A stretch of DNA of 64,000 nucleotides from Verpa conica (Eukaryota; Ascomycota; Pezizomycetes; Pezizales; Morchellaceae), in contig JAUFSD010000012.1 in NCBI GenBank assembly GCA_033030425.1, forward strand, positions 186,001 to 250,000. The letters run 5' to 3'. Each line of letters begins with the position of its first letter. The first letter of the stretch is position 1. Under the pieces are notes generated by a model, which worked only from the letters and a program-made list of their open reading frames with translations, searched no databases and had not been told where the DNA came from. The translations under genes were made by a program, and so were the position numbers. Shown in pieces: positions 1 to 11,500 of this stretch.

Positions 1-416
1 TTTGTACTTCACATCCAGACCTTACTGAAAATTGGTGATTACGATAGACTCTAGGTGCTATTATGCTATGGCACTAAATAAAGGCTGTATGGGGATATTC
101 TATAAGTAAGAATACCTACATGTAGCTATTATTGTTTATAATTTCAGTGGCTTTATATACGATGCGCAATAAAGGACAATCAAGACTCTGGAGTAAAATC
201 GTTATTCATTTCATAATTCAATAGAAAAACTAACTAACTAAATAGCAGCCCTTCCTTATTCCCATACCCACCACATATTAAAAAAATGAAAAGTAGAGCC
301 TACATAAGCTCAGAGAACCAGAAGAAGAAGAGAAAAAAACCAAACTCTCTCCCTTCAAACCACAAATCCACCAATATTAGGTCCCGACCTATATCAGAGA
401 CGCCAAAATATGTATA
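1..416. other. AT-rich intergenic
   Basis: I see no gene here. The stretch lies downstream of the first gene on the minus strand and would hold its 3' end. The only open frame is an antisense shadow that continues into that gene. Confidence 0.6.
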
Positions 417-1580
417 CTACTTTTCCAAGCAACACTTCGACATGCTCTCTGTGACCGGATGGCAATGCTTAAATCCCTCGACAATCTCCAAATCCTCTTC
501 CTCTTCCCCCTTATCTTCTTCCTTATCTTCCTCTTCATCCTCATCCTCATCAACCACGATATCATCCCGCTCACTATCATACTCGTAAACGCTCCCCCCA
601 TCATAACTATCCGAATAGTAAACCCTATCCGCGTGCGGACGCACAGTATGGATCGGCTCAGGAACGTGCGTCATCACAGTGCGACTATACAAAACTGCAA
701 ACTCCGTGTTTGTAGATTCTGCAAGTTGGTACGAGATCATAGGGCCCCGCATTCGTCTAGGACGGGGGAACTGCCTGACATGGCTGCTATGGCGTTGTCC
801 ACTTGCCAAAGGTGTTGCGGTCTTTGGTTCCTTGACATTGACTTTTGATATAACTGGGACAAGGTCTAGCTCGACGCATTCGATACTCCAGTCGGACTCT
901 TGCTCGAGAGGAGTCGGGGTTTCATGGAGAGGATATCTTGGATGCGGAGCTCTGTTGTAGAAAGGTGGTGGGGGCGGCGGCGGTGCGGGATGATTATAGG
1001 CCGGAGAATAAGGAGCTTGGTTAAAGAGAGGAGACACACTATCCCTTGCGCGGTGAGGATTGCAAGGCTGGACAGGGTAGCTTCCAGGAGGTCTAAATGG
1101 CGGGAACGGAGGTCGAATACCATTGGGTGGGAAACCATAACGTGGCTGACGGTCCTGGTCTTCGGTATTCCCAAAGTTGTCTGTACTATCATTCTTCTCA
1201 CCTTCTCTCTCCTCCTTCGCTTTCTCTTCCATGGTCTGTTGCCATTTCTTGATCTCCTCAAGCCTCTTTTCCTCCTCCTTCTGAGCTTCCTGCTTCTGAC
1301 GTAGCTCCCTTGCTTTCTGTGCCTTCTTCTCCTCGTCCCTTGCGCTCTTCAAGATTGCGTTCTGAGCTTTAAGGTGAGAGCTGAGGAATGCGAGCTGTGA
1401 AGAACTACAACGGCGAAGGCTCTTAATGCCACTCTTGTTCCCCCTGTCGCGGATAAACGGGGTAGCAGCACTCTCGGTGAGAGGGAAAGTATGTACTTGA
1501 GGACTCGTCCATGAGGTGTTCTCCACATCTTTGAAGACGTGCATCTCATAGACGGTGATGGCGCGCATATTTCTGTGCAT
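417..1580 (-). CDS. Hypothetical coiled-coil, proline-rich, acidic-tail protein
   Basis: A 387-residue single-exon reading is open from the first in-frame ATG at 1580 to TAG at 417-419. The frame stays open upstream to about 1691, but without an ATG, so a short upstream exon is possible. In order it shows an N-terminal globular-looking part, a charged helix rich in Lys, Glu, Arg and Gln (roughly residues 75-130, likely coiled coil), a Pro/Tyr-rich middle with a run of eight prolines, and a C-terminal acidic run of Asp/Glu near residues 340-370. I recognise no catalytic domain. The consistent low-complexity design over almost 1.2 kb without stops argues for a real gene, but I cannot assign a function. 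Confidence 0.6.
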   Translation of the reverse strand: MHRNMRAITVYEMHVFKDVENTSWTSPQVHTFPLTESAATPFIRDRGNKSGIKSLRRCSSSQLAFLSSHLKAQNAILKSARDEEKKAQKARELRQKQEAQKEEEKRLEEIKKWQQTMEEKAKEEREGEKNDSTDNFGNTEDQDRQPRYGFPPNGIRPPFPPFRPPGSYPVQPCNPHRARDSVSPLFNQAPYSPAYNHPAPPPPPPPFYNRAPHPRYPLHETPTPLEQESDWSIECVELDLVPVISKVNVKEPKTATPLASGQRHSSHVRQFPRPRRMRGPMISYQLAESTNTEFAVLYSRTVMTHVPEPIHTVRPHADRVYYSDSYDGGSVYEYDSERDDIVVDEDEDEEEDKEEDKGEEEEDLEIVEGFKHCHPVTESMSKCCLEK

Positions 1581-2918
1581 TTTGAAGATATGAAGAGGAT
1601 AGCAAGTCAATGCGTCTTTATTGAAGAAGGTTCTGGGGGCTGGTCTCTGAGTTTGTTGGTTTGATGAGAGAGAGAGAGATATCCTTCTCAAAGGCAGAGG
1701 ATGTTGATCTTATACAACATCCTAAAGCTCTCGGTAGGTAGACTTTCCAAAAGCCCTTCTCTCCATTACCCCGGATTTTCTTCCAATGAGAAGCACAAAT
1801 CCTATAGACTCAGGCGGAGCTACCCCTCGGCATAGGATTATGAGTCTGTTCTGACTCTTATCGTAGAGTGCTTGGTTTGCTGGTTGGTTGCACAGGCGAC
1901 TTTAAGTAATGATCTGCGGTTGAGTCAAGGCTGAGCGTCTGCCTACTCGGGCACTCAGAGACCGATCAGGCTACCGACTGAGTTCACGACTGAGTTCTCA
2001 AGTTACTACGCCTGATGTAAAACATTCCTACCAGGAAAAAATAAATAAAAAACCACGCAAAGGCCAATTATAGCTTAGGACTGATAGAAACCACTAGATC
2101 CAGTCAGCCGAGATAGTTGAAGGCTCAGAAAAAAGGTACTACCTTACAAAAGAACCCTGCATAGCCTCCAACTCAGCTTCTGTCTCTGATGATTTGTTGG
2201 GGGGAATATTGTTGATGCTTTAAGCCGCATTTACAGGGTTAGGGATGTCCGCTGGTTCGTTGCTAAACCTATTTCAGGGCGCCACGTCTACAGGTAGATA
2301 TGTAGATATCATATAATATTATGAATGGAGCCTCGAGCCCACTGCGCATTTGGTATCTCTCCAACCTCGGAGCTACATAGGTCCGTTCGTTTTTATTGAG
2401 GTGTTTGCCATGCGCAGAAAGCCCTATAGACCAATTAGATGTAGCATTTGCCAACAAGTCTGGTGCTTATAGAAATTCTGTACTTTACCCCGCCTTGGGG
2501 AATCTGTCTATTAAAACAAGTGTTTATCCTCATTGCCTTGTTGATAGACTCCAAAAGAAATTAAATATAGGCTTCGACTCAGCTATGACGGTATGTTACT
2601 CCCTGATGCATTATCAAAGCTCTAGTAAAGAACACCCTCCCCCCTAACTAGTAAACAGAGTACAGGTTCAAAAAATTTCCTAAAGGTCTTGGCGGACCCA
2701 AAAGATGCTACGGTTGAGTTAGTATTCCTTTTATCTCTCAGTCCTTGATCATCCTTGTATACGCCACGGCATCAAAAACAGGAATAATTGTAGTACTAGA
2801 GTGTTATTACTAAGGATCCTTAATTGGATCCTAACCTGCACTTCCTAATACAGCAGCCACCCCACCTATTTCTATTTATAAGATGGTAGAACTAAGCTAA
2901 AGGGGGGGGTCATTAAAG
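1581..2918. other. Intergenic, no supported gene
   Basis: Promoter side of the minus-strand orphan gene and the upstream flank of the esterase gene. The short open frames here show no family resemblance. I looked in 2580-2900 for a first exon of the esterase gene with a matching phase and found none that fits. Confidence 0.5.
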
Positions 2919-3964
2919 CATCGTTGCCGTTCACGGCCTTAACCCCACAAACAAGGAGTCTCATGCAGAAGGGACTTGGACGGCCGCCAACGGCAAGCTA
3001 TGGCTGAAGGACTTCCTTCCCGGGGAGCTTCCACAAGCTCGTATCTTCCTCTACGGATATAACTCCAATGTAGCATTTGCAACATCGACTGCTGGAGTCG
3101 ACGAGCACGCTGATAACTTGCTTAATCGTCTCAAACTGAAAAGAAGGGTATGAGCCAAAACCTACCAGAAGGGGAGAGGGGAGGGGGGAACCCAGACTAA
3201 ATCTAATTCATAATTATCTAGACATGTCTGAAACGACCTATAATCTTCATCTGTCACAGTCTAGGTGGAATCATTGCCAAAAAGGCACTTACAAACGCAC
3301 AGCTCGATATGACATACAAGCCAATCGCCAACGCAACGTGAGTTCTTCCATTCCCGGATTAAGTTTTATCCTACTGGAAGGGGGTGGGGGGGGGAACCCA
3401 CTTTAATAACCTTTATTTAAAAAAAAAGATACGGACTAGTCTTCTTCGGTACTCCCCACCAAGGCGGAAACTTCACTAGTCTCGGCAACATCGCCGCCAC
3501 AATCGCCCGTAACGTCCTTCGGAACCCTTCCAACAACCTTTTGGAAGCACTCACAAAGGACTCTCTCTACGCCGACACAATCATCAAAGCTTTCCGCCAC
3601 CAGCTTGAGAACTACTACGTGTTATCATTTTTCGAAACCCTAAACTATGGAAAAGCTGGTCTGGTATGACATCTCCCTCTCTCTCCCTCTCTCTAATACA
3701 TCCAAGAGCTAACACGAATACAAAAAAAAAAAAAAAAAGATCGTGGATCAGAAGTCTGCGACTCTGGGACTTGCAGGAACTAGAGAGATCATGATCGCAT
3801 TAGATGCCGACTATTCGGGACTATGCAGATTCCCAAGCACCGAAGATGATAACTACGAGCAGGTCTCTGGTAATATAATCGAGATGGTCGAGAAGGCTGC
3901 TGCGATGGTGGTTAAACTTCCCGAAGATGAGGGTTATAGTGGTCAATTAAGCTCGAATCAATAG
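2919..3964 (+). CDS. Alpha/beta-hydrolase (serine esterase) domain of fungal NLR type, 5' end unresolved
   Basis: Four exons are in phase: 2919-3147, 3222-3337, 3429-3663 and 3740-3964, giving 267 residues. The reading starts at IVAVHGLNP and passes through WLKDFLPGELPQARIFLYGY, the nucleophile elbow CHSLGG (exon 2, start of exon 2 reads TCLKRPIIFI), FFGTPHQGG, and ends after LDADYSGLCRF. These are hallmarks of the SERAC1/PGAP1-like esterase domain that often precedes NACHT or NB-ARC in fungal STAND proteins. No start codon is visible: an in-frame TAA sits at 2914-2916, just before the first conserved residues, so either an upstream exon joins at the AG at 2917-2918 or the 5' end is lost. The position where relatives usually show the catalytic His (Asp-His) reads Asp-Tyr. 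The protein stops directly after the domain with no NACHT part. It may be a truncated, inactive relic or a short stand-alone protein. Confidence 0.7.
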
Positions 3965-4895
3965 AAATATAGTCCTTTATTCCCGAAATGATTTAGTTTG
4001 CCGGCCCCATAGTCTAATTTTGGGATGAGTCACTTTTTTTTTTTAAGGTTGATATGGTAGGTGGGTGTGACACACGACTCATTGACTCAATCAACATTCT
4101 CCTCTTCTTCTTTGGGTGCATAACTTGACCTAACTACCGTGGACTACAGTAGTTAGATATCTCAGCCTTACATGAAGCCCCCACTCAGTAGAGATGAACA
4201 CAACCCCTCCCCTCCTCCCCTCCTCCCCGACTAAACAATTCCATGCATACATCTAACCCTGAAGAGACTATATAAACTATAGCACCCCCCCAACCTTTAT
4301 TCGCGACATAATTGATCACCCACAATCACTCGCTAAAACCACACAGCTACTAGAGCCGAGCCTACTGTCCATATGCGGTTAACCCAAACAATGAGATGTG
4401 CTAGCCCTACAATCAAAGTTATTGGGGATACAGAACCATACATAAGATACCAGTCTGACGGAGCCCCTACGTATTAATCTGGTCGATGAATACAGCCCCA
4501 ACTAGCTACACCCTACGTGTGCTATGTTTTCCATAATTAGGTTAGGGTTCAAACACCTCACTAGGTCCAGCTCAGTTCACTTCATATACAGTCGCCTTTT
4601 CACTTCCACACGGATCCTCACAATAAATAGATAAATGACCTTTATATTCACCTAACCTCCCATTCCATAAATCCACCCCCCCCCCCTACCATACCCACTA
4701 CCCCCCAATAGACAAAACCCCACCACAACATGCCATTTTAGGTATAATCGCTTGCGTGCATGTAGATAAACTAGGTAAAATAGATATAGAAACATAAACA
4801 AAAATAAAAACGTTAAACACGTAAGAGAGACGTAAGTATTATAAAGGAAAACCCTTCCAACTCTTGACACTACTTTATTACTCAAAACAAAACAT
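3965..4895. other. Convergent intergenic spacer
   Basis: The spacer lies between the 3' ends of the esterase gene and the chitin synthase gene. It is AT-rich with homopolymer runs of C, T and A (for example C-rich at 4677-4686). I see no gene. Confidence 0.6.
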
Positions 4896-7800
4896 CTACA
4901 TATCCTCATCATACCCCTGTTGATGCGCCCAGCTCCCCGCCGCCGGTTGGGGGGCCCAGCCACTTACAGGCAGCTTCATCCTCCTCTCGCGCTCAAAATC
5001 CGCCCACCGTTTCATCACAATCTTACTAGAATCAAACTCACCCTCGTATTCATAGCCTGCCTTCTTAACCGGCTCACCAGATACCTTTCGAGTATCACCC
5101 CATGAGAAATCATCAAATTTCCAGAACGCATATGTAGGGAGGACCAAATTCCACACGGGGAGCGAAAGAAGATAGATAAACATCCAAAGGACATAAGACC
5201 AACGATGTGCGGTAAGGACAATGAGGACAGCTGGGAGACCAAGAATAAGTGCAAGGAGGATTAGAGGGATAACAGGAACGGGCTTCTTGACGAAGGAGAT
5301 GACAACTATTCCGGTTTATTAGCACCATGACAGTTTAATAGATGTGGGAAAGACTTACTCAAATAGAATGTAAACGCAATAGCAGCCGGCAATACAACAG
5401 TTCCAATCAACTCAATAAACACAACAAACTGCATACTAAAGCAGAAAGTACCACATAAATCCCTCACGAGTACAAGCTCCATAAGATTGTGCACCGTCGA
5501 GTTAATCCATCTACGTCTTTGCGACAGTAGAACCTTAAACTCATCAGGTACAATGGTCTTGCAAACAGCCTGTGGGACGAAAATCTGCTTTCGCTTCGGG
5601 AAGGTCTTGAGCATAAGCGTAGACAGGTATCGATCTTCACCGAGGAGGAGCAAGTTTTTTTTGTGCAGAGTATCGACAACGTTCTCAGAGTAGTGCTCGA
5701 CGACATCGGGGTTGGCAAGGATGGGGACCCAGTAGTTTTGGCCACCCTTAGGAGTTTTGATACGGTACATGCAGAAACATCCGGGGAGACAGGTAACACC
5801 ACCGAAGACGGATTCGAAAGCCTTGGTCAAATGATGGGAGATAAAGTACCTACATTACAATTAGTTCTCACCTCGCAAAAACAAAAGTGTAGAGAAGAAC
5901 TTACTCAAAAACTTGAATCATGGAAACCCAAGAGTCAGTCTTATTCGCGATCTTTGTCTCTCCACAAAGTCCCATAATATCCGGATCGTGAACCATAGCC
6001 GCAATCATGTGAGTCAAGGAATCCGGGAAAACTTTAGTGTCCGCATCAACCATAAGCACGATCTCATAATAATCCGGTGAAATGCCCGTAATCTTCCAAA
6101 TGCCATTAAACATCTCGAATTCCAACTCAGTCATACGTTCATCGAACATAACTTTTTGCAAGAACGACATAAGAATAATCTGCGAATCACGTTTGCCACG
6201 GTTACCAGCCTTCCCTCCAGAATGTTCGTCTGGGGTTCCGCATTTAACGACGACGAGCATAGGAACACGTTGCTGCTTCTCTGGGGGAATCTGGGAGTTC
6301 TGGCCATAGTCGTAGAAACCAGCGTAAACCTTTGCCATATTGTGCCTCTTGGAGCCAGAAGCAACTGCAACGTAGGAGAAAGCCTCAACAGCATTAGGGT
6401 GTAGGGCATGGTCTTTCATCATTCCCAAGATAATTTCAGGAGTAGTCTTAGTCTCACCATGACCCTTGATCATACCATCACAGATAATCAACATGAGCTT
6501 GTGGGAGTTAGGGTAGTCCGTAGTCGCGATAGAATCCAATGTTGTCCGTACACCTTGCTCGCCCTCAGAATAACAAGTAATGAGACAAAGAGCGTGGGCA
6601 AGCGGGAAACCGAAAGGCTGATATTCTGGTGGGGGTTGCGGTACAACAGCCTCATGGATAAAACCAGCAGGACCAGGACCTTCCTCGGAGTAGACACTAA
6701 ACCTTTCCTGCCCAGGCCCGTGAGGACTCAAGAGGTTGGAATTCGACACCGATTCAGAAACCATTCCACTCAAGCTTCCCTTAGATCCGGTTTGAGCACC
6801 TTGTTGATACATCTGACCAGGGGGCAATAATCTCGCGGTGGAGCTCTGCGACCCCATAGTTGTGGGGACCGGCTTTTGATGGCTCTGGGGTCTTTCTTGT
6901 GCATATGGGCTGGTGAATCTACTAGTGGTGGGCAAGAAACTTCCTCTCTTCGATGGGGTGGTTGCATCCTTCAACTTTGGGGGAGGGCGGTAAATATCGT
7001 CTGACCAATCCTCAATTTCGTTTCTCCGCCTCTTCATATCATTGTTGAGGTCATTAGTACGGGTTGCACCCAATCTCCAACTCAAGAACCAACCAAAAAA
7101 CAATGCAAGGAAAAACTTGATGAGGACGATGCTGACGATGAAAACCAACGAAACGTAGAGGACCACCTTAGAGGCGATACAACCCACAGTCTCAGTGTCG
7201 ATACTCCCAACCCTGACAATCTCAGACAAGCACCTCGCGAGTTTCTTCTCAGCGGGCGCCTGGAAAAGATGCGTCACATCCTTCCCTCGGAGTGAGCTAT
7301 CTAGGCGGAACTCATCAAACTGCGACGGATATTTGACCTGACTTGTATCCAACCAGGTAAGCAGATCAAGATCCAGCACGCTGTTCGAATAAACCAACAG
7401 ATTTCTCGACGAGTTCTTAACATCATTCCAGGTGAAGTAAACCTCCCCTTGAACATTCAGATCATAATAGGCTTCTCTCGCGGTGACGGATGTATGGCAT
7501 GCATATCCGGGATATGCCTGATCAGAGAAATTTGCTTTGGTTGAACCATCTTGCTCGAATGCTTTGCACGGAAAGTAATACGCCATACTTCCGGTGGAGT
7601 CCGTGGGGATTGAGGAGTTGGCGGAAGGAGTAATAAGACCTTTACACTGGCCATTGACATTCTGGAACATAAAAGAGGCATCCTTCCCTCCATATGTCAC
7701 CGGAAGATCGTACAAAATGTCAGAGTCCTTGGGGATACCAATAGCAGCTGGGTGCTTTGACCCAACAAGGTTGTACGCTCTCCCGTTGATAATCAAATAC

Positions 7801-8594
7801 CCAGTATCAACCTGATTAATCTTCAGTCTAGGTGTCGGCGACCCACAGACAGCCTCAGTAAACCCGAAAGTCAAGAAACCAACAAATGCGCAAATGAGCA
7901 CAATGATACTAATCAATCCCATCTTCTCTCTCCAAGCCCGTTGCTGAGCTTTCGCAGGCTTTCCAAAGCATTTTAGGATCGCATCAGGACACCAAAAGGT
8001 AATAATTGCGCAGTAGACATTCCATAATGATGGAGGGCGAATAGTTTCCATCTCCTGCGCCTTCTTCAACCTCATCTTTTCGTCTGCAGAAGCTTGCCGG
8101 GTGTGCGCTCTAGCCGTCTTTTTAGACGAGTGACGACGGGGGGGCGGATGGCGCATGTCATCCTCAGAATAGCGCGGAATCGATCGTGACGGTCTTGTGA
8201 GTGATTTGAGGTCTGAAGAATCTGTTGAGGCGTGAGAAGCTGCTTCGGTCCTGTCCTCGACGATGGGGTCGTTTCCGGTTGTTGAAGGCAAAACATTCAT
8301 CTGCTGCTGTTGCGCATGCTGGCGGTAGTGATAATTTGGATGGTCTCTATTTATCCTAGTCCGCTCAGGTCGAATCAAGCTTCGCTTCCGCCCAAATTCA
8401 CTATTTGGGGTTCCGGAGGGACTGTAAGGTTCCGCTGTGACCACAGGAGGTTGTAGTGGGGTTGAATGTTGTTTTCTCGATCTCCGGCCACCGTCAGAGT
8501 AGTATCCAGTGGCCTCAACATCATTGGTCCCCCGGCGACGAGGTGGGCGTTGGCGTCCGGGAGAGACTGGGTCCGGTCGTTGAGGTAACGACAT
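4896..8594 (-). CDS. CHS3: Chitin synthase, class IV (Chs3 type)
   Basis: Membrane glycosyltransferase that polymerises UDP-GlcNAc into chitin at the plasma membrane. Three exons, 8594-5905, 5849-5359 and 5305-4896, are in phase and give 1196 residues, the usual class IV length. The start ATG at 8592-8594 opens a long hydrophilic N-terminus, with two membrane regions near residues 220-250 and 480-505 flanking an extracytoplasmic segment. Catalytic marks follow: the DADTK motif at about 850-854, LGEDRYLST at about 967-974, and QRRRW at about 1007-1011. A cluster of C-terminal membrane helices comes next, then WGDTRKV. There is no myosin motor, which separates it from classes V and VII. Class IV enzymes (yeast Chs3, Neurospora chs-4) need a Sel1-repeat activator, and one is encoded divergently 6.2 kb away. 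Both introns are short (55 and 53 nt) with GTAAGT donors. Confidence 0.95.
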
Positions 8595-11500
8595 TGTAGC
8601 AGGAATAGAGAGAGGAGTCTAAAGCGAAAACCATACCTAACGGTTAGCAAGATCCCACTAAGCTATAATAATAATACAAAGGTCTTGCATCAAGATGTAG
8701 GGTATTTACGATCTAACCAAAGACCTCGGAATCCTCCACAATTCCCGGTCGTGATGTATAGTAAACAGACGAGATGTGTAAACACAGTGCCGTCTGCCCT
8801 TGATGTAAATCCTCTCCCCGAATAGAAAATAAAGAAGACAGAAAGACTTCTTATGCAAGGTAATTAAGCAAAATACCCAGCGACCAGCCCCCTCGGTGAA
8901 TGATCACCAAAAGCAGTAATGTCACTGGCGCACAACACAACAAACACGAATAAACCAAAGATCGTCAAGTTCGTAAAAAAACAGCTATGTTGAAGGATGG
9001 GGGGGGGTGATCGAGGTTGATGGAGAGGGGTTGCAAGAAAGGGTGATGACGGTAGAATTAAGGGCAGCAGGGGACAAGAGTAAACTATACACACCCCTCC
9101 AGACTAGCGAGCGAGCAAACAAACAACACGGGGCAGGAAAACAAGAATCTCGAGCGAGTGAGAACGGGTGAGAGACCAGCGAGTGAGGAGCCGCCTGGGG
9201 AGTGGACGGGCAAAGAACGAGCGAATGGATGATGGTCTAGTGGAGAGATAACGATGCACACAGCAGCAGAGACACAACAGCCAGACAGGACAAGAGAAGA
9301 GAAAACCAAAGAGCAAGTGAGACCTAAACAAGGTACTGGCTGCCACTCAAAAGTCAACTCTCTTTCCCCCCGAGATCTCATTGGACGGGCCCTGGCAGGC
9401 CGAGGAACTCTCTGGGGAAATCCTAACACCCGCATGGGGCCTGGTGCTGGCTGACATTGTCCCCATTGGACACATACCCCATTGAGGAACGTTCCAAGCA
9501 AGAAAAGGGGTGACAGGGGTCCAGTGCCTCTATTTTTGGCCCCAGTTGCCACAGGAACGGATGACAAACGCCCTTTTCCACTCTAAACCTCGCTTGATTC
9601 AGCACGCGTAAAGAGCCGCACTAGGCACCTCATCGTTTATCGTGATCATGGACAATGCGGGAGTTTATCTCGCAGCTCAGTTCAGCTGGAACCCTTAAGT
9701 CTTAAGTACCTGCAGATCCCAAAGCGAGTGAAGGAGTGCTCTATGTATACCATGCCTAAGGACACCTCCCTGCTGGAGACTCTATCATGTGCTTCCCCTT
9801 CGCTCCGGCCCGAGAGAAGCGTTCTCATTCTCTCTCCCCTCTCACAGCAACGGCATCACGCCACCACCCCATCGCGACCTCGGGATCCCGAACTATCTTG
9901 TACTCTTCCCTCAAACGGTTGGCACGGCACATTAGCACTCATCTTATCAAATTTAATTGGAGAATTAACGATACCCAACTCTAGTTAGATCCCCCACTTG
10001 TTAAATTCCACACCTAAATTTCAATCCGCTCCCGGACATTCCGGGGCTAGGAACCCTGCATAAAAGAGAGGGACAGAAAAAAAAAGAGGACGGTTAGGGA
10101 ATTACCGATAGCGATTTATTCTCGAACGTAAGGTGAATGTGGAAGGAGGGTGCACCTAAACGAGGCCCCCCGTTCGTCTAGAATGGAGGGGGGTTAGCGG
10201 GATGGAAGCGAGTCATGGGTTGTGATGCTAGCTGGTGGCGGGGATGATTGGTAGCTTATGGGTTAGGTAACTTAGAGACTGAGTTGTAGTTTACAGTCCT
10301 TAGTAGTTTATAGCCTTTAACATGAAGCCTGAGAGCTATCGCCTCGAGCGTCACTTTAGCATCGCTTGTGAGCCCTCGTAGAACCCCTCTAAGAATTTTT
10401 AGGTTGTTAAAAAAAAGAAGGTTACGCCAAGGATTTGGGCTTATTTAGTGTTCGCATTGGACGCTAGATGGCCAGTGCTCGGCGCTCTCCCTTATACAAC
10501 TTCGTCAATGATTAGGAGATATAGAGCTCCTACGCAATTGGCTGTCCTAATGTGTATTCTGTTCGGATTCTGCTAAGTCATGTGTGAATGCACACGAGTG
10601 ATGTTCTTGACTGAGACCTAGGCCGTAAACCCACTGGTCAATAGCAAACACTTGTACCCAGGCACCCCCGTGAGTATCGAGTGAGCCCCTGTGAAGCGTT
10701 ACTACAACTAGAGAGAGCAAGAGGCACTAATCAAAAAGCAGTGAATTTACTTACTCGGCTAGATCCCCGCACTCTTTAGTGGGACATCTCATTGAAAAAC
10801 TCCGGGGTGCTCTGACGGGGAGTCCCAGCTTACCCGGTAAGTTCACCGAGTTTACCTGTTTAAAGTTCAGCTTGGAGTTAGTATTGGTGTATTCCAATAG
10901 TTTAGTTCGATACCCGAATTAATACTATACTCTTAGTGTAGGGTGAATATTATTTTTGCATCTAAAGGCCTGGAGCAAATATCGCGTCATAATGTACAAT
11001 TTCAAGTAATTGGTAATTCACCCATCATTGAAGATTCTAATGGGTTTGACTAGCTGCTTACTTTAATCCTGTATTACGTAATAAGTAAAGTTTCCATTAG
11101 GTATAGCTCTACCGAAAATGATCGAAACCTAACCCATATACCTATAGAATCCAAGGAATTTCAATCCTAAAGGCCGACGGTGTAGCCGTACGCCCCACGG
11201 AGAAAGCCTATAAAACCTGCTAATACCCAAGGGAAAATACCGAAAGTGAACTTTTCACCAATGACGTGAGACTGATGTAAGTTTTGCTAGCACAAGTATT
11301 TATAAGGCACACACTCTCGCAAAAGTTAACCCGGCGGTAGTCGTGGGTAGAGGAAGAGCCGTGGTTGCACTGAGGCCTTTTTTTTTCTCGTCACATTCCT
11401 AAAAATACCTACAACCATAAAAATAAGCTCACCAAACGGGTAGCGGCACCCAGAAACGGTCGTCCGTCGACAAGAAAACCCACGCTGGTAAGATTATGGA

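Noticed and set aside
286..588. Plus-strand Ser-rich frame at the left edge
   Set aside because: Antisense shadow of the acidic C-terminus of the minus-strand gene (GAG/GAT codons read backwards as Ser/Leu).
1581..1691. Extension of the first gene to 1691
   Set aside because: The extended start is TTG; the first ATG is at 1580.
9085..9567. 160-codon minus-strand frame in the chitin synthase/activator spacer
   Set aside because: No family resemblance, begins with a non-ATG-supported context and composition typical of GC-richer noncoding DNA; several overlapping frames are equally open.
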